Positions 1 through 13,280 of a DNA stretch of 64,000 bases are shown piece by piece (position 1 is the first letter of the stretch; each line of letters starts with the position of its first letter). The position numbers were made by a program, and so were the translations under genes. The DNA comes from Eleginops maclovinus. Its lineage: Eukaryota > Chordata > Actinopteri > Perciformes > Eleginopidae. The DNA is taken from positions 32,583,858-32,647,857 of the forward strand of contig NC_086352.1 in assembly GCF_036324505.1 (NCBI RefSeq), in the 5' to 3' direction. The notes below the pieces were generated by a model. The model made no database searches. It worked only from the letters and a program-made list of their open reading frames with translations, and was not told where the DNA came from.

Positions 1-1440
1 CACAATTTTAAATAAAATACTTGTTCTTCTTTTCCAAGATTACACTGTTCTGTAGTCTTACATAATACAGCTAATAACAAAACATGTTATTGATAATTAT
101 TTTCTTCTTTACTGTATTCATTTATATAACATTTGATTTTGAAGTAATCCAAAAGTCACCTAAAGTAATGAGTTTACATTATTTTTATTTGGAGATACTT
201 AGATAAGGTAACTGATAACAAGTAAAGGCAATGAAATCTATTTTTATAGATAGGTAAAGAGATAGATAATTGGTAGGAATATGCACGTGAAGCAGGGATA
301 GATGTCATACAAATAGTCTTAAAGGGCAGATTGAGATAGCCCTGAGGATGGGTCTCTAACAATGAGTGATTACTGCACTAACAAGGCTGGCGGCTGGAGG
401 GGATGCGTGTAATGTGATTGGTGCTGACCGCTATTTATCTTGACCAATAGACAATTGACCCGGCCGTGCCCCCCCTACAGGTCAACCAGAGTTCACCGGG
501 CTATGGACAATGAATAAACACACACAAATCAAGGGGAATAAGACAAATAAAAGAGAACGTGTACACTGGGTGAGGATGAAAAAGGTGTTTTTTCACCCAA
601 CAGTGATGAGATATCCCAAGCTTTCCATTGATGGATATGTAAAATGGTGGGTTAGTTTTTACCGGTCGGACTATTTTATCTCTTTCAAGATGAAGAGGAC
701 GTGAGAAGGGTGATGAGAAAGAAAGAGAAAGAGACTTGCTTGTAAGCGAGGGAGGGCAAGGCGCGTTGAGTAATGAGCGCTGTTGCTCCCAGAACAATCA
801 GGGTCTCCATTTTGCCGTGTGTTCCTACCTGATGTATAGCGCGAGCTGTGGGAGCTGCTGTAATAAGACCATTTGGGCCTCTCATTGGAGAGCATTAGCA
901 GCAAATATCTTCCACAGCCCTAAAGACAGCCTGTGGGGCTAAAGAAACAGCCATGTTAGCCGTGCCCCTCATTTGGTCCAGGGTGAGTTGTAGGGGGGGA
1001 AAGGTGTTGTTGGCCAGTACACACATGATTAGGCTTTATGGCTTTGCACAGCCACACAGAGGAAAAATGTCCATTTCAAACCATTGGCTAATATTTACTG
1101 AGTCCTGCAATTGTATTTTCTTTGACACTGCCAATAGGGAAAACTAATTCTGTTTTTTTTTTTGTCATCAGGATAATACTTTATTGATCTGACAATAAAG
1201 CATTATCATCATCATATCACCATTTTCAGAAAATGCAATTTGACATGTTGCCAGAACCTGCCCAGTCATCATAAGAATAGGACAATCTTCCATTACCATT
1301 AAAGAGAGGTTTTTTTTTCTTCTAATAGATCCACCCATTCCCTACACCTCTTAATATGAAGGGGTTTGAGAGGGATGGAGCCAATCCCAGCTGACATTGG
1401 CTGAGAGGAGGGGGTAAGCTGTGGAAAGATCACCAGCTCA
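1..1440. other. Gene-free AT-rich flank
   Basis: No ORF here has recognisable protein motifs, and I see no RNA gene. A short run at 1160-1196 (ataatactttattgatctga, then acaataaag) resembles the 3' tail of a fish LINE on the minus strand, but there is no coding sequence beside it to confirm this. The rest reads as unique non-coding sequence. Confidence 0.5.
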
Positions 1441-1449
1441 TCACAGGGT

Positions 1450-2255
1450 TGACATAAACTTAACACAAAAAGTAAGGAAATGTGTGTTTGCTAGCTTGTT
1501 TCTTTGATTTAACAATGCTTCTTGGCAATAATAAATCTTATACTGATGGAAAGCCGGTTTTCTTACCTGAGAAACATGCATTTGTGGGAGGAGCAGCAGA
1601 GTGGATTGCGCCCATGAAAAATGTAACAAATCTCCTCTTCCGATGCTTGACAGCTTTTTTGCTGTTGACTCTTTCGGTGATGTTTGGTGGATTGGATGAT
1701 TAAAGTCTGATGAAACAAGACATATCGGCAACAATTTATTTATTAAAAATTGCTTAATTTAACAAGCAGCCTGAGTAGCGTGTGGAAGAACAATACACCG
1801 CCACAACAGCCTCTCCTCCTCACGCTGGTCAACAGCGTGGTACCACTGCTGTGGGATGGCATCCCATTTTTCAACCAGCCTTTGTCCCAAATCAGCCAAC
1901 GTGGTTGTGTTTGTCACTCTGGAACGGACAGCACGCCCAAGCTGATCCATTTCTACTCTATCGGTGCAGCAATCAGCAGAGCATTCTTTGCGTCTTCGCC
2001 ACACTGTGACCGTACGATCCAAGTTCCGTTGGCAGAATCTGGAACATCGCTGAACATAATGTTCCTCCACATGTTGAGGTTCCAGTGCGAGTGGGCCTGA
2101 CAGTGAATGGCAGTCAAGGCAGGCCTCCTGGCATCCGTACGAGACCGGGCTTTCCAACGGTATAAGATTTATTGCCTAAAAGCATTGTTACATCAAAGAA
2201 ATAATCTACCAAACACAAATGTCCTTACTTCTTGTGTTAAGTTTATAAGCCCCTT
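1450..2255 (-). mobile_element. Deleted Tc1/mariner-like element with long inverted arms
   Basis: About 100 bp near 1452-1556 is an imperfect inverted copy of 2158-2253. Both arms contain aacttaacacaa, agtaagga, tttctttgat and taacaatgctt. The arms enclose a minus-strand transposase fragment, which is the IR layout of Tc1-like elements. The span is about 800 bp, roughly half an intact Tc1, so this is an internally deleted copy. The exact ends and TA duplication cannot be fixed by eye. Confidence 0.7.
1757..2157 (-). pseudogene. Tc1/mariner transposase fragment with internal deletion
   Basis: The minus-strand frame encodes about 132 residues. The first half ends in VWRRRKECSADCCTDRV, which resembles the region just after the first catalytic aspartate block of Tc1 transposases. 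It then jumps directly to LGRAVRSRVTNTTTLADL and EKWDAIPQQW, which are characteristic of the Tc1 C-terminus. In intact proteins about 100 residues, including a catalytic aspartate and the glutamate, lie between these blocks, so this copy cannot encode an active enzyme. The N-terminal paired-like DNA-binding region is also missing. The SDE block normally found upstream is corrupted. The family call rests on the TNTTTLADL...WDAIPQQ signature. It is confidently Tc1-like, but the subfamily is unknown. Confidence 0.75.
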
Positions 2256-2261
2256 CCAAGA

Positions 2262-2830
2262 AGCCTGGTCAAGGTGGGGCTTTTGCACATTTCTGTTCCC
2301 CCATTGCAAACGTACAATAGAAGCTAATTCTGCTACATGTTACGCATCTTAGGCTACTAGAATGCAATCTAAAATCAAACACTGTCAACTTTTGGGAGAT
2401 GTTTGTAACGAAATGTTTACCTTTACAAGATATGCAATTTGCTCTTTGTTTAATAAGTAGAAGGTTGCAGAGCTTATCTAGCTAGCACCACTTCATACAG
2501 CCGTTATCGAGTTGGTTAGGCGCCAAAAGGTCGGCGAGAAACAACGTCAAAGTTGAAATAGTTTCTACTCTGAGCACAGCGTTCGGCAACAATCACCGTG
2601 GTAAGAGCCTTCGCCTAGTCTGACAGCATTGCTCTATTCACTGGAAAACATCGGCACAGACAGCGCACAGCTGTTTCCCTGCTAGCCATGTGAAGGGACT
2701 TATAGAATAGGTTTCAAGCAGGGAATCTCGCAAGATTTCTATGTAACGCTTCGGACATGAACAAACAGCAAAGCCGGTCTAACGACTGATCTTCTGTGCA
2801 GCAGTATTGGGGAATCTCGGCGTATAAATA
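2262..2830. other. Gene-free stretch
   Basis: No coding potential or RNA gene seen. The sequence is of mixed composition and lies between the Tc1 remnant and the first MITE copy. Confidence 0.45.
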
Positions 2831-2833
2831 CAT

Positions 2834-3019
2834 TTCCGGAAAAAAATAAGAGACCACTCCAAATGTTTCTTAAATCTTTATCTCTACATGTGTGGCAGCC
2901 ATTCCAGTGTGTGTTGAATTCCAACACTGATACAAATTGTCAATAGTTTTTAGAGAATACAATAAAAACTCCAAGACGAGAACATTATAATGCTGAAGTG
3001 GTCTCTTCATTTTTTTCAA
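2834..3019. mobile_element. MITE, copy 1 (GGAAAAAAATAAGAGACCACT termini)
   Basis: The left end reads ccggaaaaaaataagagacc and the right end reads gaagtggtctcttcattttt, so the two ends are inverted repeats. The interior matches 13049-13280, including ctctacatgt, ggcagccattccagtgt, gttgaattccaacac and ataatgctgaagtggtctct. This is a short non-autonomous DNA transposon. I recall this terminus from Tc1/mariner-like repeats of teleosts, but no transposase is present here. The right end has lost the CCGGGGCTG terminus that copy 2 keeps. Confidence 0.7.
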
Positions 3020-3987
3020 TTTGTTTCTACAAATATGTCCGAAGACTGAAAATAAACAAATCTTGAAAACCAAGCCTAAAAAGCTGTAGTTTTATTACGA
3101 CACACAAAAGGTGAAACATAATTTTTAGTTGTAATTTTAGGGGTCAAATACAGTAATAGTTTACAAATGAATTGGCATATTGTGTGTCACAGTGGATCAA
3201 ATTGAATACATTTATTCAATTATCATATCAGAGCGGTGACTTTTTTCCTCAAAGATCTCCCAATATGATGGAGGAACACATCAGGAATCCGTGTTATGCT
3301 TACACCATTACCATATCTGTTTGATGCAAATGAGGGGCAACTTGCTTTGTACTCAGGTGTGTTTCATAATACAAAACCTGTCATGGAAGCCAGACAAGAA
3401 GAAAAAAGAGAGACAGTGATATGTTTTATATGATTTCTTTCCAAATAGCGAAATTGAATTCCAAAGAAAACACACTTCGCCATTCTATTTACAGACCAAT
3501 CAAACCAAATACATTTGGAAACATGGGGCACACTTGACTCATGTGACAAGTGATGAGTCTTTATCGGAGGCTTATTCAAGTGTCAGGACAAATAATTTCA
3601 ACTTGGAATATTTCCAAACCTTATTTAAATACACACCATAGGCTGGACAAACGGAAGGCAATCAGCATCTCAAAGCTTGCTGGATTGCTAAGAAAAGAAG
3701 AAGATGCTGAGCCGATGTTGACATGCCGAGAAAATGAACGAATGAACGATCTTTGCACGGGGGGACCGGTTTCGTACAAAATACATTGCTGGAGAGACAG
3801 ACAGAGCTCAACTGTATGGAAAAGTAATCAGTCAGATTGTTGAGGGATTATGCTGATGGCAGGAAAAGTGGTATTATCACCAAACACATACATGCACACA
3901 CACACACTTCCTATCTGAGTGATTCAACGCTACTTTTATTGTGTATTTATTCCAAGAGTGAGTGCTACAGAAGTGTTTCTGCCTCTG

Positions 3988-3988
<1 letters not shown>
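3020..3988. other. Gene-free stretch
   Basis: No recognisable coding exon, RNA gene or repeat. The sequence is AT-rich and ends at the (TG)n microsatellite. Confidence 0.45.

Positions 3989-4050
<62 letters not shown>
3989..4050. repeat. (TG)31 microsatellite
   Basis: An uninterrupted TG dinucleotide run of about 62 bp. It is followed by a purine-rich stretch (aggcaggaaaaggagggagg) and a short T run. Confidence 0.97.
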
Positions 4051-4053
<3 letters not shown>

Positions 4054-4392
4054 CAGGAAAAGGAGGGAGGGGAGGTTTTTTTTTTTTGCTGCAGAGGGAG
4101 AGAGTGGAAGGCGATAAAGACTCTGTGAGTGGCAAGTGTACATGGATAGCTTCACATCAACTGCCAATATGTTGTGAGGCGGCGGTAACAGGCGAGGGTC
4201 TCGGGGGAGGGCTGCAGCAGAGCAGGCCAGCAGCAGACGGAGAGGAAAACAATTTCTGGTGCCAATAACCCCGAGCGGCACAGATGAAAAATGTTTTAAT
4301 ATTTGCAGCTGCTTTATGGCAGTCGGGGTGACAGTGATGGAGTCAATGTCAGCTTTTTCCTTTTAAATGTCATGCTCTGTCTCAGGCTGTCA

Positions 4393-4396
<4 letters not shown>

Positions 4397-4429
<33 letters not shown>
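4397..4429. repeat. (GT)16 microsatellite
   Basis: An uninterrupted GT run of about 33 bp. Confidence 0.95.
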
Positions 4430-4432
<3 letters not shown>

Positions 4433-6056
4433 AATTGATTTTTTTTTCTCTTGTAAAGTGCCTAAATGTAAGAGGGGCCCCACCCTATATTCCCTTCACC
4501 ATTTTACCCCTAAACCACCCCTTTGTGCCTGTGTTTCCCCTTCCTCCCTCCCCCTTATCCTCCAGTTGTCCATAAAGACAGTGTGCTCAGCTGTCAGATG
4601 GAACTCCCCCAAACCTGGCAGCCATCATTTAGATAATCACTTCCTCCTCTTTGCATTTTATTTGGATTTGATTATTTTTCATCCCAGGCAAGATGGGAAT
4701 CATAAATTACATAGTGTCCCTTATGTGGAACGTAGAATCACTATCAGAAAAGAGAAATGTAAGAAAGTCTTAAGTTGTGGACACACAGAGACACTGCAAT
4801 GTGCTACATACAGTATCATTATAAAGGAAATATATACGTAGATGAAGATCGTGTTTGTGTTTGATACATTGCTTGAACATTTCTTTTTTTATTGATGCAG
4901 ATTTGTGTACACAAAGCATAGGTAGTGACACAAAATGCTCATTTACATAGGAATAGAAAAGAACAGAAATATGGAAACATGAGACAAAAACAAAGTAATG
5001 AAATAAGACGCAACAAAATAAAGCAAAACATCAATTAAAAAAACATAAAAAGAAAGAAGGAAGAATAAATAAAAATGATTAAAAACATAACTAAAACAAA
5101 CACCTTTATTATTATTAAAAATAATATTAAAACAAAAATGCAAAGCAGTTATTAGAAGGAATGATACCAAGTGAATACAAAAACTATTAAAGTCATTTGT
5201 ATTAATATAATACTACTAAAAATAATGATACTATATTGAACATTTTATTCAACAGAATTCTCAATAGTCTATTAATTGACTACCAAGTAATATATCTTAA
5301 TATTGAGTTGACTAGTATTATATTGCATTCACTGTCAACATTATTTGTAGTTGCTACATCATCAATGGCTGCGAGTAAACATGTTCTCCGATTTAAATTC
5401 ATTCATGTAAAAAAGTCAGTTTTAATGATATTTTTTTTAACATTTACAGTATCAATCGAGCAAATCAACTAATCAACATGATCAAATGTGTTTATGGTAA
5501 CTTAAGATGCCTTTAAATGTCCAACACATTAAGTTTTTACAGCACCACCTCCCACAATTATCCTCTGAAAACATCGCTACACATCATGTTGAATATTTTT
5601 TACGAGAGTCTGAGTGTTTGCTGTTATTCTCTGACCTGCTGTGGATCCTCCTGACCCAGACTTGCTCCCACTTAGAGGTTCAGAGGTTAGACCAGCTTCC
5701 ATCGGCAAGACCCTTCCGTTTATGCAAGTAATGCATCCCGGTCAATGAAGTCTGCTAATGTTGCAAACACGATTATTAGTATGATTGCATTAGAACACGA
5801 GGCAAATGACTTTTTTTCATATTTTTCAGTGACAAATGCTATAGTTTAAGGGAAATATCGGTTTTCTCTTCTTTTAACCCCGAATATATTTTAGGATGAT
5901 ATTTTAACATATATAACCACAACCCTCCACAAACCAAAAGACATTTTCACAAAAAATATGTATTTTAGACATACAGAAGATTATCATACGTTTTTAAGTT
6001 GGAATTCTACCCCTTGAATTAAAACTTTCTCCTCTAGAGCTGCTGAAAATGCTGTA

Positions 6057-6060
<4 letters not shown>
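4430..6060. other. Gene-free, strongly AT-rich at 4860-5480
   Basis: I see no coding exon. From about 4860 to 5480 the sequence is very rich in A and T, with many short A and T runs. The block at 4600-4690 looks unique and moderately balanced in composition. Confidence 0.45.

Positions 6061-6112
<52 letters not shown>
6061..6112. repeat. (TG)26 microsatellite
   Basis: An uninterrupted TG run of 52 bp. Confidence 0.97.
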
Positions 6113-6115
<3 letters not shown>

Positions 6116-6650
6116 CATGGTTTCCTGCATGAAAAGCCCTGTTTCAATTAAAGGTGTTTGATCCAGCAGCATGGCAGGACAGGCCTGCACACGGGTTGGC
6201 TGGAGGGAAGCAGCTCAGCTTATGTGCCCCCCTGCTGGGCCCCTCTGTGGGGGACTGATGTGTAATCCAGAGCCAGGCTTGTGGGCCCTCACAGGATATC
6301 TCACCTATAATAGCAGCTTGTTCCCTGTGGCCGGACTCCCGCAGGAGGCGTGAGAGGGCCAGCAGCCAGACAGGCAAGGACTCAGGATGCCAGCTTCTCC
6401 ATGGATGTAAAAACTCTTCAAGTTCAAACTATTTCTCCTGGGACTAGAAGTGCTGAAATGTGACAACAAGGTAAAGGTAAAACTATCACTGTCTCTTAGC
6501 AGAAAACACAAAATAATGAAAGTGAATTCACCTGTTTTGAAGTGTGATGTCATCCAGTTGAGATCAGGTAAAAACATTTAATAATAATAAAAAATATGAC
6601 TAGTGTTGATGTTTAAATTAATGCAGCTTGTCTCTGGTAAGAATACATAA
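6113..6650. other. Gene-free stretch
   Basis: No supported coding exon or RNA gene between the TG run and the AAT array. Confidence 0.4.
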
Positions 6651-7069
<419 letters not shown>

Positions 7070-10000
7070 TTAGATTTGCAGTATAAACTATTGCAGCTAT
7101 GCTAACAAATAATAAAATAATAATAATAATATCCTCAGTGGTAGAATTCTGCCTCTTGTAAATTCCATTTCAAAGCCTGTGATATAGGTTTTGGACCTTT
7201 TTAAGAACCCACAAATACTGTTTGCAAAGTTTGCACCTACTGTAATATTAGCATCTTACAAGGTTAGAACAATGGTACACTAAAGCATAATATGAGCTTG
7301 CTGTCAATATATGTAATATTTGTGATTGAATAAATCCTCATTTGTTGTCATTAAAGAAGATTCTCTCTGCTCTGTCTTTTTGTTGCACTTTCATTTGGAA
7401 CTCCTGGCTGAGTCTTCAGTGTGTCTCCACCGCGTGGCCTAATTAAACTGCTTAATCAGTTAACGACTCCAGCGAACACAGTTAAAGGGGAATTAAGCGC
7501 GAAGAGATTGAGGACGGGAGCGTTGGAAATGCTGAGGAGACGCTTCGCCCGTCTCCAGTGTGAAATAAAACCGGGGATGGAGCTGAGCAGAGGAGGCCAT
7601 TAAAAAGTGAGCAGAGGGTGCCGAACTGTTTGCTGCCGTTCTGCCGGGGACGAGCGAGCCAATCGGGACGCTTTGTTTAAATGGGAAACGGGACGTCTCC
7701 GCAAAGAGGCGCATTATAAGCACTTTGCTCTGTTAAGCAGAGGAGAGGCCTGGGAAAACAGAGAGGGGGAAAACAACAGAAGTGAAATGCATCTTAGAGA
7801 AGCTATACTCCTTCACTGCGTCTTTATAGTTCTCAGGTGATTTCAGATCAGTTGCACTTAATAGACTTCACTGGTGAATTTATTGTGCTGCTATTTTGGC
7901 AGGAAAAAGCATACAAAGCTGCTGTAATGTGTCATAATGATTTTTACTGGCGTTCCTTTAATGGGTTCTACATCTTTCTGTAGATGCTGTCTTCAACAAA
8001 AAAAACTGGAGAATATTAGAAGTAGCATTATTTTCTTTTGTCTATCATACTAGCTCATCTCCCACCATTCACCCTTTTTATCCCCAATGAGAGGTGCAGG
8101 AATGAGTCTTAAAACCAGGTAATTAGTTTGTCACATTTCTGCTTTTGGTTAGATCTGACTTGAAAACAAAGCTTAAGACATTGTCAATATTTGTTCTACA
8201 ACATATAATACATGATTAATGCGGGAATTGTTTCATAAAAAAGGCAATTGCTAACTTTTGACTAAATTTCCCTCCGCTGAACTTTTGCCACTTTTAGCTT
8301 AGCAATGGTGATGCGCAGCAATGCAACCCAACATTAGCTTTTCACTTTTGCCGATTGCATATACCTTTAAAAATGTGTAAAAGCTGTGTTAAAATGTGGA
8401 AATTCTCCTGCTGAATAAAAGGTGTAAGTATCATATTTTTCTAAGGATCTTTTTTGATTTGTTCCCCTCATACCTGAAAAGCTTCTTTCCCGCTCTACAT
8501 TCTCATTATTGACTAAATCCTAATATTTTTGCCCTCCAGACTTGAGGACTTGGACCATTCAGAAGTAAGTCTCATGCACTGTGTAGGAACTTAAAACCAC
8601 AACCTTTGCCAGTGGCATTACCAATGCCAAGAACCCAGTTAATAATTTTCTGAACATCCCAAAATGAAATTTTTGTTCTCCGTTAGCCAAAATACTTTTC
8701 TCAAATTTGACTTTCGAAGTGCAAGATGCAAGAAAATCAAGTTCCAAGTATTTGTGCTGCAGTTATTACGACTCCTCTAATAACAGCCTGAGATGTGTCA
8801 TCATGTCACAGACACATTTCAGATTTTATAAGAGGCATTTATAGCTTTCCCATTACCATTCCGTTCTTTAAATAATAAACCAAGTATAGTCCTCCAGTAG
8901 TGTCAGTCACATTCAATACCAACTGGTGCTGCAATGGATCTATTTTGGAGCGCTGCCTATAAGGTTAAAGTGTTTTTCTTGAAATTACTCTTTTACACAG
9001 CAAAGTTGCTACAGATAGTTGTACACAGCCTTGTATCAACAGAGAGCTAGCACCGCAACATCCGCTAAATTGCTCAACATGTTTTAAATGTGATTGTTCG
9101 GGCTGAAGCCAACAACTATGAAAATGGAAAATAAATATCTGAGGGTGTGGCGATAGAAAGGAGTAACTGTATTTGCCAAGCCCCCAGGAAGTTAACTGGC
9201 CAACGAAGCGACAAAACAGGGCTATAAAAACTTCCATATCAGTCTGTTATACCATTGGACCCCAGTTTACCAACATTGGAGACAGCATTTCACTCATCAA
9301 AATCTATTACCCTGTCCGAAGTCTCAAATAGACATTATTTAAATCCTTAGGTCCAAAACGTTTTAAAATGTTCGAATGCAGAGTTAGTTTCCTATCAATT
9401 CATTTGAATGAGTCGAGACTAGACATGATGGAGCAGATAGGAGGCGGGGCTTAAGGAAAAAACAAGTGTGCTTTTTCAATCAAGTCCCTGAATGATCACA
9501 TGAGTAATGTTGCACTCAAGAGTCCAGGCCACTTTGGCTTCATTCAGCCCACCTCTAATGCTGTATCCAGTTATCTTTATATATCTTTGGTTCTTGTTCC
9601 CTGCTCGAGAATAATGGCTTGATGCTACGTTAGCTGCTAGTAGAAAAAAAACCCTGAATCTCAAGAAAAACTGTTGGTGAACAAGTTCCATTGCGGTAAA
9701 AATGTCGGGTTAGAAAGGGAAGAAGAATGAATGAAAAAACGGAATGCTTGTAGTAAAAAAATATCCCTGGTTCTGCTGCATGAACTTTAATTGATGGAGG
9801 ACACTAAAGTGAGGGAAGCAAGGAGTTAAATAGAAAGCTCCCTCACGCTGGATTCTATAGAAGTCCTGAAAGAGTATGCTTGAAAGCTCTTGTTGATTTA
9901 ATGAACTGTGGAATTGGGCAGCCTAAGGTATTCTGGGTCATACTCGGCTGTTAGGTTTCTGGACATTGGATATTTGAGTTCAGCTCTTCCTGCAACTAAT

Positions 10001-10500
10001 TCCTTCCTCCTCCCCTCGCCTGCCTCATGCTTTACTATCCACGATTCTTCTCTGTTGTTTTCCTTTTCCTCACCACACCCACATTTCCTCTGCTCTGGTC
10101 TCACCCCTGCTCCACATGCATTTTCCTGCTCCTCCACCGATCTCCACATGCCTCTGTGATTTCCGGGATCGGGACCAAAATGACTCAGGTTCATTATGCA
10201 GGACACCGTATGGGGGGAGAAAACTGGCTAGTGGAGAGTGGGGAGAAAAGAGAGCAATAAAAAAGAGGGAGAGATGGAGAGGGAGAGAGCTCAACAGCAT
10301 CTGTTGGCCTCTAAGGTAACAAAGCAAGCTTGACACACAAACACTCTGCTGAGTAACATTACACACTGTGAAATGTTGGCTCATTTAAGGCTGACAAAAT
10401 TCCATATTTTTCCTGATTACTAAAGCTCCAACACACACATTGAGCATTTTTTTCTGCCTATCTGTGTGCATGAATGTGAATCTGTGAGCGTGCACGTGTT
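7070..10500. other. Gene-free stretch
   Basis: No recognisable exon, RNA gene or transposon. A GC-balanced, possibly conserved block lies at 7400-7700 and is listed separately. The remainder is ordinary AT-rich intergenic sequence. Confidence 0.4.
7400..7700. promoter_or_regulatory. Candidate conserved non-coding block
   Basis: This block differs from its surroundings. It has balanced composition and homeodomain-type cores (cctaattaaactgcttaatc, gttaacg, ggaattaagcgc) with no long repeat or coding motif. Such texture is common in vertebrate developmental enhancers. This is inference from appearance only, and conservation cannot be seen from one sequence. Confidence 0.2.
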
Positions 10501-10509
10501 TAGTCATGC

Positions 10510-10814
10510 ATGTATGTGTGTGTGTGTGTGTGCGCGTACACCTGTGTGTGTCAAGTGTTTGCGGACACTGAAGGGGACTGAGTGTTTTCTGACGCCTGTC
10601 TAGCTACGCCTGTCTCACTGGGCCATGGAAGTGTCATCTGCCCAGACCTCAGCACACACACACACACACACACACACAATCCAACATTCTTTCTCCGACA
10701 TCAGTGAGGAACAGAGACAGCCCAGAGCTTGCTGTCATTTCATCACACTGTGCAGGTCCGGCATTGCGCGTATAAGTGTGTTTATGCATGTGTGTGTATG
10801 TGTGTGTGTGTGTG
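10510..10814. repeat. Cluster of short (TG)n and (CA)n runs
   Basis: TG runs lie at about 10513-10532 and 10789-10814, and a CA run at 10652-10678. Each is interrupted and short. Their opposite orientation creates an inverted pair at 10652-10678 and 10789-10814. Confidence 0.85.
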
Positions 10815-10879
10815 AGAGAGAAAGTAAGAGAATAAAGGAGGGGGAGCATAATATTGCCAGTAAACAGCAAGTCTCCTGT

Positions 10880-13048
10880 CACTGAGGACTTGAAACTTCA
10901 GGTAGCCCCAAATAGATTTAGAGATATTTACCCTTTTTGAAATTCAAAATAAAAATCACATTGGTGCCAAAAAGCATTGCAAACAGATCGTGGCCTCTAA
11001 ATCACATTCCCCTGTTTTGATCCCATCTATGAATTTATCATCATAAAAATTAGGCTTTGTTAAAGTGCTTTGAAAATGACTGCATTGCGTAATTTCCGGA
11101 AAAAGCCTCTTTGTGCCACTACCGTTTCTACTCATTACCACCACAGTCAGTGTATTCTAATGGAAAACCCAATTAGCTCGTACGCGGGAAGAATTCTAAT
11201 GGGGATCACAAAAAAATTCTTGAGTGCTTAACGGCATGCATTTATTTGGTGGTTGGCTGCACAATTCATTTGGCAGCCATCAAGGAGTAATTTGAGAATA
11301 GGTAAGAAAGACTGCAGGCTTATTAGGGAAAATGTACCTGTTTATAGGCTCTGATTTCCTTTGATTGTTGAAACCCTTTCCCTTTCATGGATCTATTATG
11401 TCGGGAGCTTTTGTAAGGCCCTGATGAAAATAGAGAATGAAAACAATAAATGAAACCATGGCAATACATTTTTCTACAAAAGCTTGTTAAAAGTTAAATA
11501 ATGTAAATGTCACATGTTAAGTAGTTCATAATCAGTCGATGGCAGTATTGTGTTAAAAAGAAGATGAGTTATAACTGATATAAAAGTTGAAAATGATAGT
11601 AACACGTAGACGTTATCACTGGTTATTACATGGTTTAGTTGAATACTCAATTCTGATTGGTCAATTCAGAACATGTGACACGTTGGTAATCCAGTGGTAC
11701 AGATCGCTGTCACATTATCCCTTACTTATCAATGCACCTACTATGTTGCAAAAGTGCAGCTTCAAAATAACATAACCCCATGTAAACCTGAAGGAAACTT
11801 TGAATTAAAACTATAAACAAAATCCTCAATGCTCCTTCAGGCAACCAAACCTCAAGTTCTTGAGCTTTAGCAAACACAACTACAACATCTCAATGTTAAG
11901 GAAACACAACTACGGGTTATTTAGGTTTAGGCTACAAAACTAAATGAAACTTTGGGTAAAAGTAAAGAACCCATTGAGGATTTCACATTGAACTTTGTAT
12001 CTTGTATCCTATCCATTGACCCCTGAACTCCACGTCATACGAGTGTCTTACTCTTTAAAACATCAATTAATCAATCAAAATAATGTATTAATGAATCCTA
12101 GGGGGAAATTAGGTTTCACTGCAGCTGCAACAATAGAATAAAATAAATACATGTTCATATCAACACAAGCTGAAATTAAAATCTGCAATAAAAGTCGTCA
12201 TAGCCACAGGGACTCAGCGCCAAAGGCACAGTGTCTGAGGCACAGGAATGAGGCAGTTTGGAAGTGGGCAAAGGAACTGTTGGTATAAACGTTAACCGAC
12301 CAGTCCGTTAGCATTTGATGGAGACTTTGTTGTCAGACATCTGACATATAGTTTATATACTTAAACTATCTGTCACCTGCTCCTGTTATATTTACAATGG
12401 TTGCTGAAGATTTGGATTATTTGTCTTTTATTCCTTTCTTTAGTAATCAACATATCATAAATAGATGGTAGATCCTAGCCCTTCTTTCCTTCAGCTATGA
12501 TGCCGAAAACTATTGCTCACACTCATATAATATGCCAATACCATCGATCAACAGGGTGACACATTTTGGCAGTGATGACTGACATTTTACAGGAGCTTTT
12601 AGAGCAATAGATTTTCCTTAACATGCACTGAAAAAGCATTCTGACTGGTCTATGTCACAAGTTACACACAATTGTATTACTGGTATGGTTTCATTTCATA
12701 TCCTGCCTCCCTTCTGGCCCTTGCAATTGGCTCATTCCCCTCACGTGGTTTCCCCCGCCCAACCCCTAACAGGCATGTAATTCCCTCATTAAGCCTACAG
12801 CAGACATACCAATTAACTCTCACTTGGTCCCAGCCAGATTGTCTTGTGTGTACTGCCAAGGGCTAGGGTTAGGGTTTTGACCCTGTTGTACTAATCAAAC
12901 TGAATTTCCTGAACATTTTCCCTGCGTGTGTCCTGCTTTTGGGTTTGAGTCTACCTGTATTAATGAACCATAAGAGTATATGCGGACAAACATACCATGT
13001 ATGAGAACACATTTGTAGTTTATGTATGAAAAAACACACATCTCCATA
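10880..13048. other. Gene-free stretch
   Basis: No coding exon or RNA gene recognised. A unique block at 11150-11420 contains several AT-rich homeodomain-like cores (cccaattagctcg, ggagtaatttgag) and might be regulatory, but nothing in the sequence proves it. Confidence 0.4.
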
Positions 13049-13280
13049 AAAAATATAAATAAAGAAGAGACCACTCAACATTTTTATTGAATCTTAATCT
13101 CTACATGTACGGCAGCCATTCCAGTGTCTGTTGAATTCCAACACAGAGAAAAAATGTCAGTAGTTCATAGAATACAATCAAATAAAATAAAAAGTCATTT
13201 AACTCGAAGACATACCTATAAATAATAAAACAAGAGGAAATGATAATGCTGAAGTGGTCTCTTATTTTTTTCCGGGGCTG
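13049..13280. mobile_element. MITE, copy 2 with intact CCGGGGCTG end
   Basis: The copy has the same interior as 2834-3019, sharing agagaccactc, ctctacatgt, ggcagccattccagtgt and ataatgctgaagtggtctct. The right terminus reads tatttttttccggggctg and is followed by ta, which fits a Tc1/mariner-type TA target. The left terminus has decayed to aaataaagaagagaccac. Compared with copy 1 it carries about 35 extra bases near 13165-13230. Confidence 0.7.

Noticed and set aside
3837..4281. Cys-Val repeat proteins around the TG runs
   Set aside because: These are microsatellite translations. The same applies near 6061, 10650, 36805, 59717 and 62380.
12858..12876. Telomere-like repeats (also at 23465-23480 and 47842-47860)
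   Set aside because: Each is only about two to three copies of TTAGGG, which occurs by chance and in many vertebrate intergenic regions. They are not a telomere or a clear fusion point.
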